DNA from: JASLDZ01 sp965199975
GTDB taxonomy: Bacteria > Pseudomonadota > Alphaproteobacteria > Caulobacterales > Caulobacteraceae
Assembly (NCBI GenBank): GCA_965199975.1
Contig: OZ241340.1
Location: forward strand, 2,232,001-2,296,000
DNA length: 64,000 bases
Direction: 5' to 3'
The notes under the pieces were generated by a model that saw only the letters and a program-made list of their open reading frames with translations, was not told where the DNA came from and did not search any database. Both the position numbers and the translations under genes were made by a program. Shown here piece after piece: positions 45,905 through 53,600 of the stretch. Every line of letters starts with the position of its first letter. The stretch's first letter is position 1.

Positions 45905-47088
45905 GCCGCGGCGAGGCCGGTGAGGTGGGCGATGTTCTTGGCGAAGATGCGGGCGTGCACGGCCGGATGCGCACGGGTGAGCGTCTTGGACATGTAGGCG
46001 CTCCAGGTCAGGGCCTGCACGTCGGGATCCTCGCAGATGCGCACGAAACGTTCACGCCGGTCGTCGTTGGCGTACCAGAAGCGTTGCATCAGCCCCAGCA
46101 TCATGAAGACGCGCCCGTGCGACTTCATGAACCGCTTGCGCGCGCCGGCCAGCGCCTTGCCGCCGGCGCGGCCCATCGCCTCGTCCGCCGCCTGCGCGGC
46201 GAGCCTGCCGCCCAGCATGGCGTAGTAGATGCCCTCGCCCGAGGCCGGGGCCACCACGCCCGCGGCGTCGCCCGCCAGCACCACGTCGCGCCCGTTGTCC
46301 CACTTCTTGTGGGGGTGGAGCGGCAGGGGCGCGCCCTCGCAGCGCAGCGTCTCGCAGTCGGTCAGGCCCGACATGGCGCGCAGGCGCGCGGTGGCCTCGC
46401 GCGCCTTGTAGCCCTTGACCGCCGAGCCCACGCCCACGCTGACGGTCGGCCCGTGGGGGAACACCCAGCCGTAGAAGTCAGGCGAGATGCGCGCGTCGTA
46501 GATCACGTCGCACGAGGCGTGATCGAAGCCGCCTTCGGGGGCGCGCACGATCTCGTGGTAGGCGCTGACGCGAGGCGTGTAGGCGGCCTCCGGCACTTCC
46601 TGGCGGGCCACGGCGGAGACGGCGCCATCCGCCCCGATGACCATGCGGGCGCGCACCTTCGCCTCGATGGCCTGGCGACGACCGCCCTCCACCGGGCTGT
46701 AGACGAGCGTCATGCCGTCGCTGTCGCGTTCGATGCGCTCGAAGCGGCCGGCGGCGCGCTCGGCGCCGGCGAGGCGGGCGCGCTCGCGCAACCACTCGTC
46801 GAAGTCGTGGCGGTCGACCATGGCGACGAAGCCGCCGTCGATGGGCATGTGCACCTTGCGCTCGGAGGGCGCGACGATCCGCGCCCCGGCGATGCGCGCC
46901 ACGATCAGGTGGTCGGGGATGTCGAACTCCTCGAGCATCCGCGGAGGCGCCGCCCCGCCGCACGGCTTGATGCGCCCCGCCTTGTCGAGCAGCAGCACCG
47001 AGCGGCCGGACGCGGCGAGGTCGGTCGCCGCCGTTGCGCCCGCAGGGCCGCCGCCCACCACCACCGCGTCGTAAGTCGGCATATCCAT
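45901..47088 (-). CDS. bchP: Geranylgeranyl bacteriochlorophyll reductase
   Basis: 395 residues from ATG 47088 (MDMPTYDAVVVGGGPAGATA), an FAD site at residues 8-17. GRIKPCGGAAPPRML near 38 and VVLAGDAAGVVAPASGEGIYYA near 285 are the geranylgeranyl reductase family motifs. BchP reduces three double bonds of the geranylgeranyl tail to phytyl, using NADPH. It follows the PucC-family gene by 8 nt. The long frame upstream of 47088 is a shadow of that gene. Confidence 0.97.
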   Translation of the reverse strand: MDMPTYDAVVVGGGPAGATAATDLAASGRSVLLLDKAGRIKPCGGAAPPRMLEEFDIPDHLIVARIAGARIVAPSERKVHMPIDGGFVAMVDRHDFDEWLRERARLAGAERAAGRFERIERDSDGMTLVYSPVEGGRRQAIEAKVRARMVIGADGAVSAVARQEVPEAAYTPRVSAYHEIVRAPEGGFDHASCDVIYDARISPDFYGWVFPHGPTVSVGVGSAVKGYKAREATARLRAMSGLTDCETLRCEGAPLPLHPHKKWDNGRDVVLAGDAAGVVAPASGEGIYYAMLGGRLAAQAADEAMGRAGGKALAGARKRFMKSHGRVFMMLGLMQRFWYANDDRRERFVRICEDPDVQALTWSAYMSKTLTRAHPAVHARIFAKNIAHLTGLAAA

Positions 47089-47096
47089 GGCAGGCC

Positions 47097-48422
47097 TCAC
47101 GAGGTGATCGGCGCAGACGTCAGCGCGGGCGCAGCGGAGCGCTCGGCGGGCATGGCGCTGCGCAGCACGAGCACCGCGGCGACGACGAACAGCGCGCCCT
47201 CCACGACCAGCGCGGTGGCGTAGGCCGGAGCGGCCGCGCCGGACGCGGCGCGCACGCCGTCCACCGTCAGCGTCGCCAGCACGCCGCCGAGGCCGAAGGC
47301 GATCGCCTGCGCGGCCCCCCACAGCCCCATGCGCACACCTTCCCGATCGGGGGCGCCGGCGCCTACGCGCGCCATCATGGCGCCCACGGCCGAGACGGCG
47401 AAGACGCCGTCGCCCAGCCCCAGCGCGAACACCGCCGGCTTGATGGGGAAGCCCGGGCCGCTCATCGCCCCGAGCGCGACCGTTGCGAGCCCCACGGCGG
47501 CGGCGACGCACCCCCCCGCTGTCCAGCCGCCGAGCCCCGCCGCACCGCCGCGCCGCGAACCGACGCCGCCGGCCGCTGCGGTGAGCAGCATGCCGAGAAG
47601 AATGCCGCCGCGCTGCATGCCCATGAGTTCGGTGGACGCGCCGGGGCTGTAGCCGAACACCGCACCGGCCAGGGGCTCGAGCAGCAATTCCTGGCCGCTG
47701 TAGGCCAGCATGGCGGTGAAGATCACCAGGGCGAACCGCACCGTCTGCGGTTCGCTGGCGACCTGGCGCAGCGCCTCGCGAAACGGCGTGGCGGGGGCGA
47801 CCCCGGCGGGCTCGGCCACCTCGCGCGGCTCGACGCCCCAGACCGCGAGCGCCGTCAGCGCCACGGCGACCACTGACACCGCGGCCGAAACCTCAAGCAG
47901 GCGAACGGGCGAGTAGGGCTCCAGCGCCTTGCCCGCCACGCCTGCGCACACGATGAAGCCGACGATCATGAGCACCCACGTCACCGTCGCCGCAGCCGGG
48001 CGGCGGCCGGGTGCGGTGCGCTCGGCCAGCAGTGTCAGCAGGCCCGTGCCCGCCGCGCCGATCCCCAGGCCGAAGCCGGCGAAGGCCAGGAACGCCAGGC
48101 CGCCGCCCAGCCAGGGCGAGGCTTGCATCAGCGTGGTCGCGCCCGCCGCGACGAAGGCGCACGCGGCGGCGCCCGCCATGCCGCCCAGGATGGTGGGCGT
48201 GCGGCGGCGGCGCGCGTCGGCCCCGTAGCCGAATCGCGGGCGGCTGGCCTGCACGAGGTAGTGCGCGGCGACGAGCACGCCGGGCACGATCGCCGGCAGG
48301 GCCAGCTCCACGATCATGATGCGGCTGAGGGTGGAGGTGGCCAGCACCGACAGCGCGCCGACCGCCGCCTGCACGAGACCCAGCCGCGCGATGTTCACCC
48401 AGCTCAGCGGGCGCAGGCTCAC
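47097..48422 (-). CDS. BCD/PucC-family MFS carrier (bacteriochlorophyll delivery type)
   Basis: 441 residues from GTG 48422, which overlaps the bchG stop as GTGA. Twelve membrane helices. The N-terminus (LSWVNIARLGLVQAAVGALS) and ATSTLSRIMIVELALPAIVP near residue 28 are typical of the PucC/LhaA branch, and HYLVQASRPRFGYGADARRRRTP follows in the first cytoplasmic loop. In Rhodobacter the orf428/bch2 gene occupies this place between bchG and bchP. It is thought to handle pigment for light-harvesting assembly rather than to be a nutrient transporter. Confidence 0.93.
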   Translation of the reverse strand: MSLRPLSWVNIARLGLVQAAVGALSVLATSTLSRIMIVELALPAIVPGVLVAAHYLVQASRPRFGYGADARRRRTPTILGGMAGAAACAFVAAGATTLMQASPWLGGGLAFLAFAGFGLGIGAAGTGLLTLLAERTAPGRRPAAATVTWVLMIVGFIVCAGVAGKALEPYSPVRLLEVSAAVSVVAVALTALAVWGVEPREVAEPAGVAPATPFREALRQVASEPQTVRFALVIFTAMLAYSGQELLLEPLAGAVFGYSPGASTELMGMQRGGILLGMLLTAAAGGVGSRRGGAAGLGGWTAGGCVAAAVGLATVALGAMSGPGFPIKPAVFALGLGDGVFAVSAVGAMMARVGAGAPDREGVRMGLWGAAQAIAFGLGGVLATLTVDGVRAASGAAAPAYATALVVEGALFVVAAVLVLRSAMPAERSAAPALTSAPITS

Positions 48423-49327
48423 AGGCCCCGCACCGCGAAGGCGGCCACCAGCATGCCCAGCACGTAGAGGGTGGTGCCCGTGCCGTTGTACCACGGCGCC
48501 TTCTCGCGCGGCGCATCCAGGAGGCGGCGCATGAGCAGTATCTGCACCAGCAAGAGGGCGTCGATCCCGGCGGCGAACAGCGGGCGACCCCACCAGGCCA
48601 GGAGGCCCGCGGCCGCCAGCTGCGCCAGCGCCATGACGAGGCATGCCAGCCGCACCGCCGGGTCCACACCCAGCCGCACCGGCAGCGAACGGACGCCCAT
48701 GCGCCGATCGCCCTCGATGGCCTTGAAGTCGTTCAGCGTCATGATGCCGTGGGCGCCCACGCTGTAGAGCGCCGCCAGCGCCAGGATCTTGCCGCCGGGG
48801 GCCGCGCCCGCCGCCACCACCGCGCCGGTGATCCACGGCAGGCCCTCGTAGCAGGCGGCCACGGCCGCCGGCCCCAGCCAGCCGTCCATCTTAAGCCGCA
48901 GCGGCGGTGCGCTGTAGGCCCAGGCCAGCGCCAGAGCGACGACGGCGGCGGCCAGCACCCAGGCGCCCAGCACGGCCGCCGCCAGCAGGGATACGCCCGT
49001 GCCGATCATCGCCAGCCACAGCGCCGAGCGCCCCGGCGCGCGGCCCGAGGGAACAGGCCGGTCCGGCTCGTTGATCGCGTCCACGTGGCGATCGAACCAG
49101 TCGTTCACCGCCTGGCTCGTGCCGCACACCAGCGGCCCCGCCAGGATCAGCCCGCCGACGATGAAAGGCGCACGCCCGTGCGCATGGCCCCCGGCCGACA
49201 CCGCCCCGCAGCCGAAAGCCCACACCGGCGCGAACCAGGTGAGCGGCTTGAACAGCTCCACGGTGGTGCGCAGCGAGGGCCAAGCCCGGATGGGGGTGAG
49301 GCGATGGTCCAGGATCTCGTGCGCCAT
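48419..49327 (-). CDS. bchG: Bacteriochlorophyll synthase
   Basis: 302 residues from ATG 49327 (MAHEILDHRLTPIRAW). An in-frame ATG at 49387 is closed to the putative promoter -35 (49382-49387) and so is rejected. The UbiA fold has the prenyl-diphosphate site NDWFDRHVDAINEPDRPVPS near residue 94 and the second acidic motif TLNDFKAIEGDRRMGVRSLP near 216. Eight to nine helices. BchG esterifies bacteriochlorophyllide a with geranylgeranyl (or phytyl) diphosphate. Confidence 0.96.
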   Translation of the reverse strand: MAHEILDHRLTPIRAWPSLRTTVELFKPLTWFAPVWAFGCGAVSAGGHAHGRAPFIVGGLILAGPLVCGTSQAVNDWFDRHVDAINEPDRPVPSGRAPGRSALWLAMIGTGVSLLAAAVLGAWVLAAAVVALALAWAYSAPPLRLKMDGWLGPAAVAACYEGLPWITGAVVAAGAAPGGKILALAALYSVGAHGIMTLNDFKAIEGDRRMGVRSLPVRLGVDPAVRLACLVMALAQLAAAGLLAWWGRPLFAAGIDALLLVQILLMRRLLDAPREKAPWYNGTGTTLYVLGMLVAAFAVRGL

Positions 49328-49381
49328 GCCGCGGCCCTGCCGGTCGATCAGTGAGGGCACGCTGGACCCGACAAAACGGAG

Positions 49382-49399
49382 CGTCAACCGCGCATTACG
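49382..49399 (-). promoter_or_regulatory. PpsR-type operator and -35 box of bchG
   Basis: Minus strand CGTAATGCGCGGTTGACG (CGT-N12-ACG) spans the ppsR stop codon. TTGACG is the -35; the following CTCCGTTTT is identical to the bchF promoter. The -10 (CAGCGT, 49359-49364) is weak. It puts the transcription start about 20-25 nt before ATG 49327. Confidence 0.7.
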
Positions 49400-50813
49400 C
49401 GGCAGGGTCCTCGTCGGCGCCCTCGTCCATGTCGTAGCGGCGCAGCTTGAGATAGAGGCTCTGGCGCGACAGGCCCAGCAGGTCGGCGGCGGCTGCGCGG
49501 CCGCCCCCGGTCATGCGCAGCGCCTCGCGGATGCAGCGGCGCTCGATCTCCTCGTCCACGCGCCCGACGATGTCCTTCAGCGGCAGGCGCCCGACCATCT
49601 CGGCCAGCTGGTCGGCGCTGGCGAGCGACTCGCTGGGCGCGCGCTCAGGGCTGGTGAGCCGGCGGCCTACGTCGCGCACCAGCAGGCCGAAGGCGGGGCG
49701 CGGCCCCTCCTGCACGGCCACCGCCGAGATCTCGACCTCGGCCACCCCGCCCTGCTCTCCGCGCAAGGTGGTGGCGAACAGCCGCACGGTGCCGCCCTCC
49801 CGCAAGGCGCCGGAGAGCACGTCCAGGTCGACGTCGAAGCGGCCGAGATGGTCGGCCAGGGAAGTGCGCCGCGCCGCGCTCTCGCTCGGCAACTGCAGCA
49901 TGGTCAGCATGGCGGCGTTGGCGGCCAGGATGCGGCCGTCGCGCTCCACCACGGCGAAGCCGTCGGGCAGGTCGCGCAGGGTGGCCAGCACGAGCGCGCG
50001 GCGCTCGCTGTCGGGATCGGCGGCCGCAGCGCCGGGCGAGGCGGCGAGGCGCAGCAGCACGAGGCTCACCCCATCCTCGCGCACCTGCACGGCGGAGGCC
50101 TTGTGCTCGCGCTCGTCGCCAGCGGTCTTGACGGTGATCTCCTCGCTCACCCCCTCCGCGGCGGCGTCGAGCTGGCTGGCCAGCGCCCGTGCGCTTTCCG
50201 GCTCGAAGGAGTCGAGCACGCGGCGGCCCGCGGAGCGGGCGGGGACAAGGCCCAGCATGTCGGCCGCGGCAGGGTTCACCTCGACGATGCGCCGCGTCTC
50301 GGCGTCTATGGTGACCATGCCGTCGGAGCTTATACGCGCCAGCATCCGGTAGCGCGTCTGCGCCTGGCGCAGACGGTCGTAGTCCGACTCGAGCTGCTGC
50401 TGGGCGCGCACAAGTTGCTGTTGCAGCGAGGCCGTCTGCGACAGGTCGCGCCCCACCGCGACCAGCAGGCCTTCGGCCTCCAGCGGCGCGATGGAGTAGG
50501 ACAGCGGCAGGTCGCCGCCTGTGCCCGGGTGATTCACATGGCGCGGTCGCTGCGCGGTCTGCGATCCGCGCTCGGCGGCGGCCAGCATCTCCTCGACCTT
50601 GCCGCGGCTCTCGATCGTGACGGTGTCGACCCAGCGGCGACCGATCCAGCGGGCGGGATCGGCGCGGGCGAGCAGCGGATCGGAACTCCACGCCCCCAGA
50701 ACTTCACCTGCATGGTCGAGGAGGAGCGCGAGATCAGCCGTTATCTTCAGCGCGTCCACGAAGGATTCGCGGCTGACCTCCGTCGGCAGAACTTTTTGCG
50801 TCGGCCCGCGCAT
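49395..50813 (-). CDS. ppsR: Photosynthesis repressor PpsR/CrtJ
   Basis: 472 residues. An N-terminal domain (1-130), a glutamine-rich linker helix (QTASLQQQLVRAQQQL, 132-155), two PAS domains (about 160-265 and 280-395) and a Fis-type helix-turn-helix at the C-terminus (AAAADLLGLSRQSLYLKLRR). This is the PpsR/CrtJ architecture; these proteins repress bch, crt and puc genes in air. The only Cys is at about residue 427 (ERRCIREAL), matching the HTH-proximal redox Cys of CrtJ. The second Cys of the Rhodobacter proteins is absent. Confidence 0.95.
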   Translation of the reverse strand: MRGPTQKVLPTEVSRESFVDALKITADLALLLDHAGEVLGAWSSDPLLARADPARWIGRRWVDTVTIESRGKVEEMLAAAERGSQTAQRPRHVNHPGTGGDLPLSYSIAPLEAEGLLVAVGRDLSQTASLQQQLVRAQQQLESDYDRLRQAQTRYRMLARISSDGMVTIDAETRRIVEVNPAAADMLGLVPARSAGRRVLDSFEPESARALASQLDAAAEGVSEEITVKTAGDEREHKASAVQVREDGVSLVLLRLAASPGAAAADPDSERRALVLATLRDLPDGFAVVERDGRILAANAAMLTMLQLPSESAARRTSLADHLGRFDVDLDVLSGALREGGTVRLFATTLRGEQGGVAEVEISAVAVQEGPRPAFGLLVRDVGRRLTSPERAPSESLASADQLAEMVGRLPLKDIVGRVDEEIERRCIREALRMTGGGRAAAADLLGLSRQSLYLKLRRYDMDEGADEDPAA

Positions 50814-50859
50814 GGGAGCCTCTCGTCGGCGACGCGTCGCCGGCTGGGGTGATGGTGCG

Positions 50860-50877
50860 CGTAAACTTTGGTTGCCG
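50860..50877. promoter_or_regulatory. Degenerate PpsR-type element upstream of ppsR
   Basis: Plus strand CGTAAACTTTGGTTGCCG keeps the CGTAAA and TTG halves but ends CCG, and points away from ppsR. It may be a weak autoregulatory site; it may be chance. Confidence 0.3.
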
Positions 50878-50912
50878 ACACCCTATGTCAAGGCGGCTTG
50901 TCGCAGATTAGG

Positions 50913-51572
50913 TCAGGCGGCGACCTTCAGACGCTGGGTCAGCGTATCGGCTAGCACAAGGGTGGCCGCGCAATCAGCGGCGGTGCCGTCAGCCCCGATC
51001 ATGCGGGCCAGCTCCGGGCGCTCCACGAACGGGCGTCCCCCGACGAGAATCGCTGGCGCCGCCGAGCGTGCGGCCGAACGCAGTTCGGCGACGAGGCGGC
51101 CGAGACCCTCCAGTCCCGCCTCGCAGGCGAGGGAGAGACCCACGACATCGAAGCCGCCGGCGCGCACCCGCGTCACAAGGTCGCGGGCGGTCGCGCCCTG
51201 GGGGGTGGTGACCTCCCACCCTGCACCACGGAAGGCCTCTGCGAGCATGGCCGGTCCGAAGATGTGCTGCTCGCCCGGCGCGGACGAGACCAGCACGCGC
51301 CGCAGCGGCCGGGTCGCCGCCTCGGGCGTCCAGGCGCGACCGACGCGGTGCAACAGCGCGTGCATTCGGCTCATAGCCATCGTCAGGGTGGCGAAGTCGC
51401 AGGTGTCGGCTTCCCACCGCTCGCCCAGGCTGCGGACCACCGGCGTCAGCACGCGCTCGCAGGCGTCAAGCGGCGTCGCGGCGTCGCACATGCGCCGCAG
51501 CAGGGCGGCGGGGCGGTCGAACGCACCGCGAGCGAAGGCGTCCACACAGACTTCAAGTCGCGCGGGCGTCAC
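50913..51572 (-). CDS. ppaA: B12-binding photosynthesis regulator PpaA/AerR
   Basis: 219 residues from GTG 51572, preceded by GCGAGG. A TTG at 51659 is in frame but is the -35 of the putative promoter, so it is rejected; TTG 51641 is another option. An N-terminal helical part has RWEADTCDFATLTMAMSRMH, the cobalamin-binding cap region. The Rossmann-type B12 domain has APGEQHIFGPAMLAEAFRGAG, whose His is the likely cobalt ligand, and DVVGLSLACEAGLEGL. AerR/PpaA binds cobalamin in light and counters PpsR/CrtJ. The gene is upstream of ppsR on the same strand. Confidence 0.92.
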   Translation of the reverse strand: MTPARLEVCVDAFARGAFDRPAALLRRMCDAATPLDACERVLTPVVRSLGERWEADTCDFATLTMAMSRMHALLHRVGRAWTPEAATRPLRRVLVSSAPGEQHIFGPAMLAEAFRGAGWEVTTPQGATARDLVTRVRAGGFDVVGLSLACEAGLEGLGRLVAELRSAARSAAPAILVGGRPFVERPELARMIGADGTAADCAATLVLADTLTQRLKVAA

Positions 51573-51653
51573 GGAGACTGAGCCTCGCGGCAGGTCGTCC
51601 AATGCGGAGACAAGGCGCGGGATCGAAGACTTGGCGGTCAAACCGCGCCCCTC

Positions 51654-51671
51654 CGTCAAGCGACCGTTACG
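51654..51671 (-). promoter_or_regulatory. PpsR-type operator and -35 box of ppaA/aerR
   Basis: Minus strand CGTAACGGTCGCTTGACG (CGT-N12-ACG), with TTGACG as -35. It faces away from the three bchF operators, which begin 64 nt further on. The -10 is poor (CGCCAA, 51631-51636). Confidence 0.65.
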
Positions 51672-51734
51672 TCGCTCCAGGTCGGTAGGCTGACTCCGAT
51701 CCGCGTTGTGTTCAAGAGCGGCGGCTCGGCCCTG

Positions 51735-51784
51735 TGTGCGACGAAAAAGACGTCAAACATGGGAGACGTAAATCGGGATTGACG
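51735..51784 (+). promoter_or_regulatory. Three tandem PpsR-type operators at bchF
   Basis: Three 18-bp units, each YGT-N12-ACG, start at 51735, 51751 and 51767, so each shares 2 bp with the next (16-bp step). The third, CGTAAATCGGGATTGACG, contains the bchF -35. Tandem boxes are known to let Rhodobacter PpsR/CrtJ bind cooperatively. Confidence 0.7.
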
Positions 51785-51807
51785 CTCCGTTTTCACGCTC
51801 CTACCGT
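51779..51807 (+). promoter_or_regulatory. bchF promoter
   Basis: -35 TTGACG (51779-51784), 17-nt spacer, -10 TACCGT (51802-51807). The start of transcription would be near 51814, leaving a 20-nt leader with a ribosome binding site (GGAAGG) before ATG 51834. Confidence 0.6.
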
Positions 51808-51833
51808 CCTCTCAGGCGGATGGAAGGGCCAGC

Positions 51834-52340
51834 ATGGCGCCCAACAGTTCCGGAGCGAGTCTCTACACGGCGGACCAGCGCCGCCGTCGCGACGCGTCGC
51901 CGTGGACGATGGTTCAGGCGGTGCTGGCGCCGCTGCAGATGCTGGCCATGCTGGTCAGCTTGGCGCTGATCGCAGGCTTCCTGACCACCGGCCGTGGCGA
52001 AGCGTTCGCTCTGTGCTCCGTCGTGCTGAAGACCGGTTTCCTCTACGCCATCATGATTACGGGCTCTATCTGGGAGCGCGAGGTGTTCGGCCGCTGGTTG
52101 TTCGCACCCGCCTTCTTCTGGGAGGACGTCGTCAGCATGGGCGTGATCGCCCTGCACACCGCCTATGTCGCCACCCTATTCGCCCATGCCTTGTCGCCGG
52201 TCGCGCTGAGCCTGCTCGCGCTGACGGCCTACGCGACCTACGCCGTCAACGCCGCGCAGTTCCTGTGGAAGTTGCGAAGAGCGCGCCTGTCCGACTCGCG
52301 GCGCGCGCCGGCTCCGCATCTCGCGGAGCCCGCCCTGTGA
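51834..52340 (+). CDS. bchF: 3-vinyl bacteriochlorophyllide hydratase
   Basis: 168 residues with four membrane helices. The sequence TADQRRRRDASPWTMVQAVLAP near residue 12 and FLYAIMITGSIWEREVFGRWLFA near 67, then FFWEDVVSMGVIALHTAYV near 93, are conserved in BchF. It hydrates the 3-vinyl group to 3-hydroxyethyl, the substrate of BchC. It is the first gene of the plus-strand operon bchFNBHLM-lhaA-puhABC and overlaps bchN by GTGA. Confidence 0.95.
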   Translation: MAPNSSGASLYTADQRRRRDASPWTMVQAVLAPLQMLAMLVSLALIAGFLTTGRGEAFALCSVVLKTGFLYAIMITGSIWEREVFGRWLFAPAFFWEDVVSMGVIALHTAYVATLFAHALSPVALSLLALTAYATYAVNAAQFLWKLRRARLSDSRRAPAPHLAEPAL

Positions 52341-53596
52341 GCGCCACGGCGCCAGCCCGCCCCCCGGTGCTCCGCGAGCGCGGGCAGCGCGAGGTGTTCT
52401 GCGGGCTGACCAGCATCGTTTGGCTGCACAGGAAGATGCCCGACGCCTTTTTTCTCGTGGTTGGCTCGCGCACCTGCGCGCACCTGATCCAGTCGGCGGC
52501 GGGCGTGATGATCTTCGCCGAGCCCCGCTTCGCCACCGCCATCCTCGAGGAGCGCGACCTCGCGGGCCTGGCCGACCCGCACGAGGAGCTGGACCGCACC
52601 GTCGCACAGCTGCTCGAGCGCCGCCCCGAAATCCGCATGCTGTTCCTGGTGGGCTCCTGCCCTTCGGAGGTGATCAAGCTCGACCTCGGCCGCGCCGCCC
52701 AGCGGCTGGATGGGCTGCACGCCCCACAGGTGCGCGTGCTGAACTATTCGGGCAGCGGCATCGAGACCACCTTCACCCAGGGCGAGGACGCCTGCCTGGA
52801 GGCGCTGGTCGCCACCCTCGCCGCCGAACCGGCCGACGCCGAGCCGCAGCTTCTCGTCGCCGGCGCCCTGGCCGACGTGGTGGAGGACCAGTTCCGCCGC
52901 ACCTTCGAGGCCATGGGCCTGCGCGTGGCGTTCCTGCCGGGCCGCAGCGCGGTGGCGCAGCCGGCGGTGGGGCCGCGCACCAAGGTTCTGCTCGCTCAGC
53001 CCTTCCTCAACGAGACCGCCCGCGTGCTGGAAGGCCGCGGCTGCGAGGTGCTGCTGGCCCCCTTCCCGCTCGGCGTCGAGGGCACCGACCTGTGGATCGC
53101 CGCCGCCGCCGAGGCCTTCGGGGTGGGGCCCGCACAGGTGGAGGCCGCCACCGGCCGCGCCCGCGACCGCGCGCGCCGCTCCGTCGAGGCGCGCCGTCCC
53201 GAGCTGGAAGGCCGCAGCGTTTTCTTCTTTCCGGATAGTCAGCTGGAGCCGTCGCTAGCGCGCATGCTGCACCGCGAGGCGGGCATGTCATTGCTGGAGG
53301 TGGGCACGCCCTACCTCAACGCGCGCCGCCTGGCCCCCGAACTGGCGCTGCTGCCCGCCGACGTGCAGCTCTCCGAAGGGCAGGACGTGGAGCTGCAGCT
53401 CGATCGCTGCCGCGCAGCGCGGCCGGACGTGACGGTCTGCGGCCTAGGCCTCGCCAATCCGCTGCAGGCGCAGGGGCTGACCACCAAGTGGTCCATCGAG
53501 CTCGTGTTCACGCCCATCCAGGGCTACGACCAGGCGGCCGACCTGCTCGGCCTGTTCGCCCGCCCGCTGGATCGCCAGCGGCGGCTGGCGGCGTAG
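52337..53596 (+). CDS. bchN: Light-independent protochlorophyllide reductase subunit N
   Basis: 419 residues from GTG 52337. The three cluster-binding cysteines are Cys22 (EVFCGLTSIVW), Cys47 (GSRTCAHLIQ) and Cys108 (LVGSCPSEVIKLDL); their spacing equals that of Cys26, Cys51 and Cys112 in Rhodobacter capsulatus. With BchB it reduces ring D of protochlorophyllide in the dark. The N-terminus of about 15 residues is variable. It lies 4 nt before bchB. Confidence 0.97.
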   Translation: MSATAPARPPVLRERGQREVFCGLTSIVWLHRKMPDAFFLVVGSRTCAHLIQSAAGVMIFAEPRFATAILEERDLAGLADPHEELDRTVAQLLERRPEIRMLFLVGSCPSEVIKLDLGRAAQRLDGLHAPQVRVLNYSGSGIETTFTQGEDACLEALVATLAAEPADAEPQLLVAGALADVVEDQFRRTFEAMGLRVAFLPGRSAVAQPAVGPRTKVLLAQPFLNETARVLEGRGCEVLLAPFPLGVEGTDLWIAAAAEAFGVGPAQVEAATGRARDRARRSVEARRPELEGRSVFFFPDSQLEPSLARMLHREAGMSLLEVGTPYLNARRLAPELALLPADVQLSEGQDVELQLDRCRAARPDVTVCGLGLANPLQAQGLTTKWSIELVFTPIQGYDQAADLLGLFARPLDRQRRLAA

Positions 53597-53600
53597 CGCC

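Noticed and set aside
49328..49387. ATG 49387 as start of bchG
   Set aside because: It lies on the putative -35 box of the bchG promoter, and the extra 20 residues do not match the usual BchG N-terminus.
51573..51659. TTG 51659 as start of ppaA/aerR
   Set aside because: The TTG is the first half of the TTGACG -35 element of a conserved operator, so a transcript from that promoter would begin downstream.
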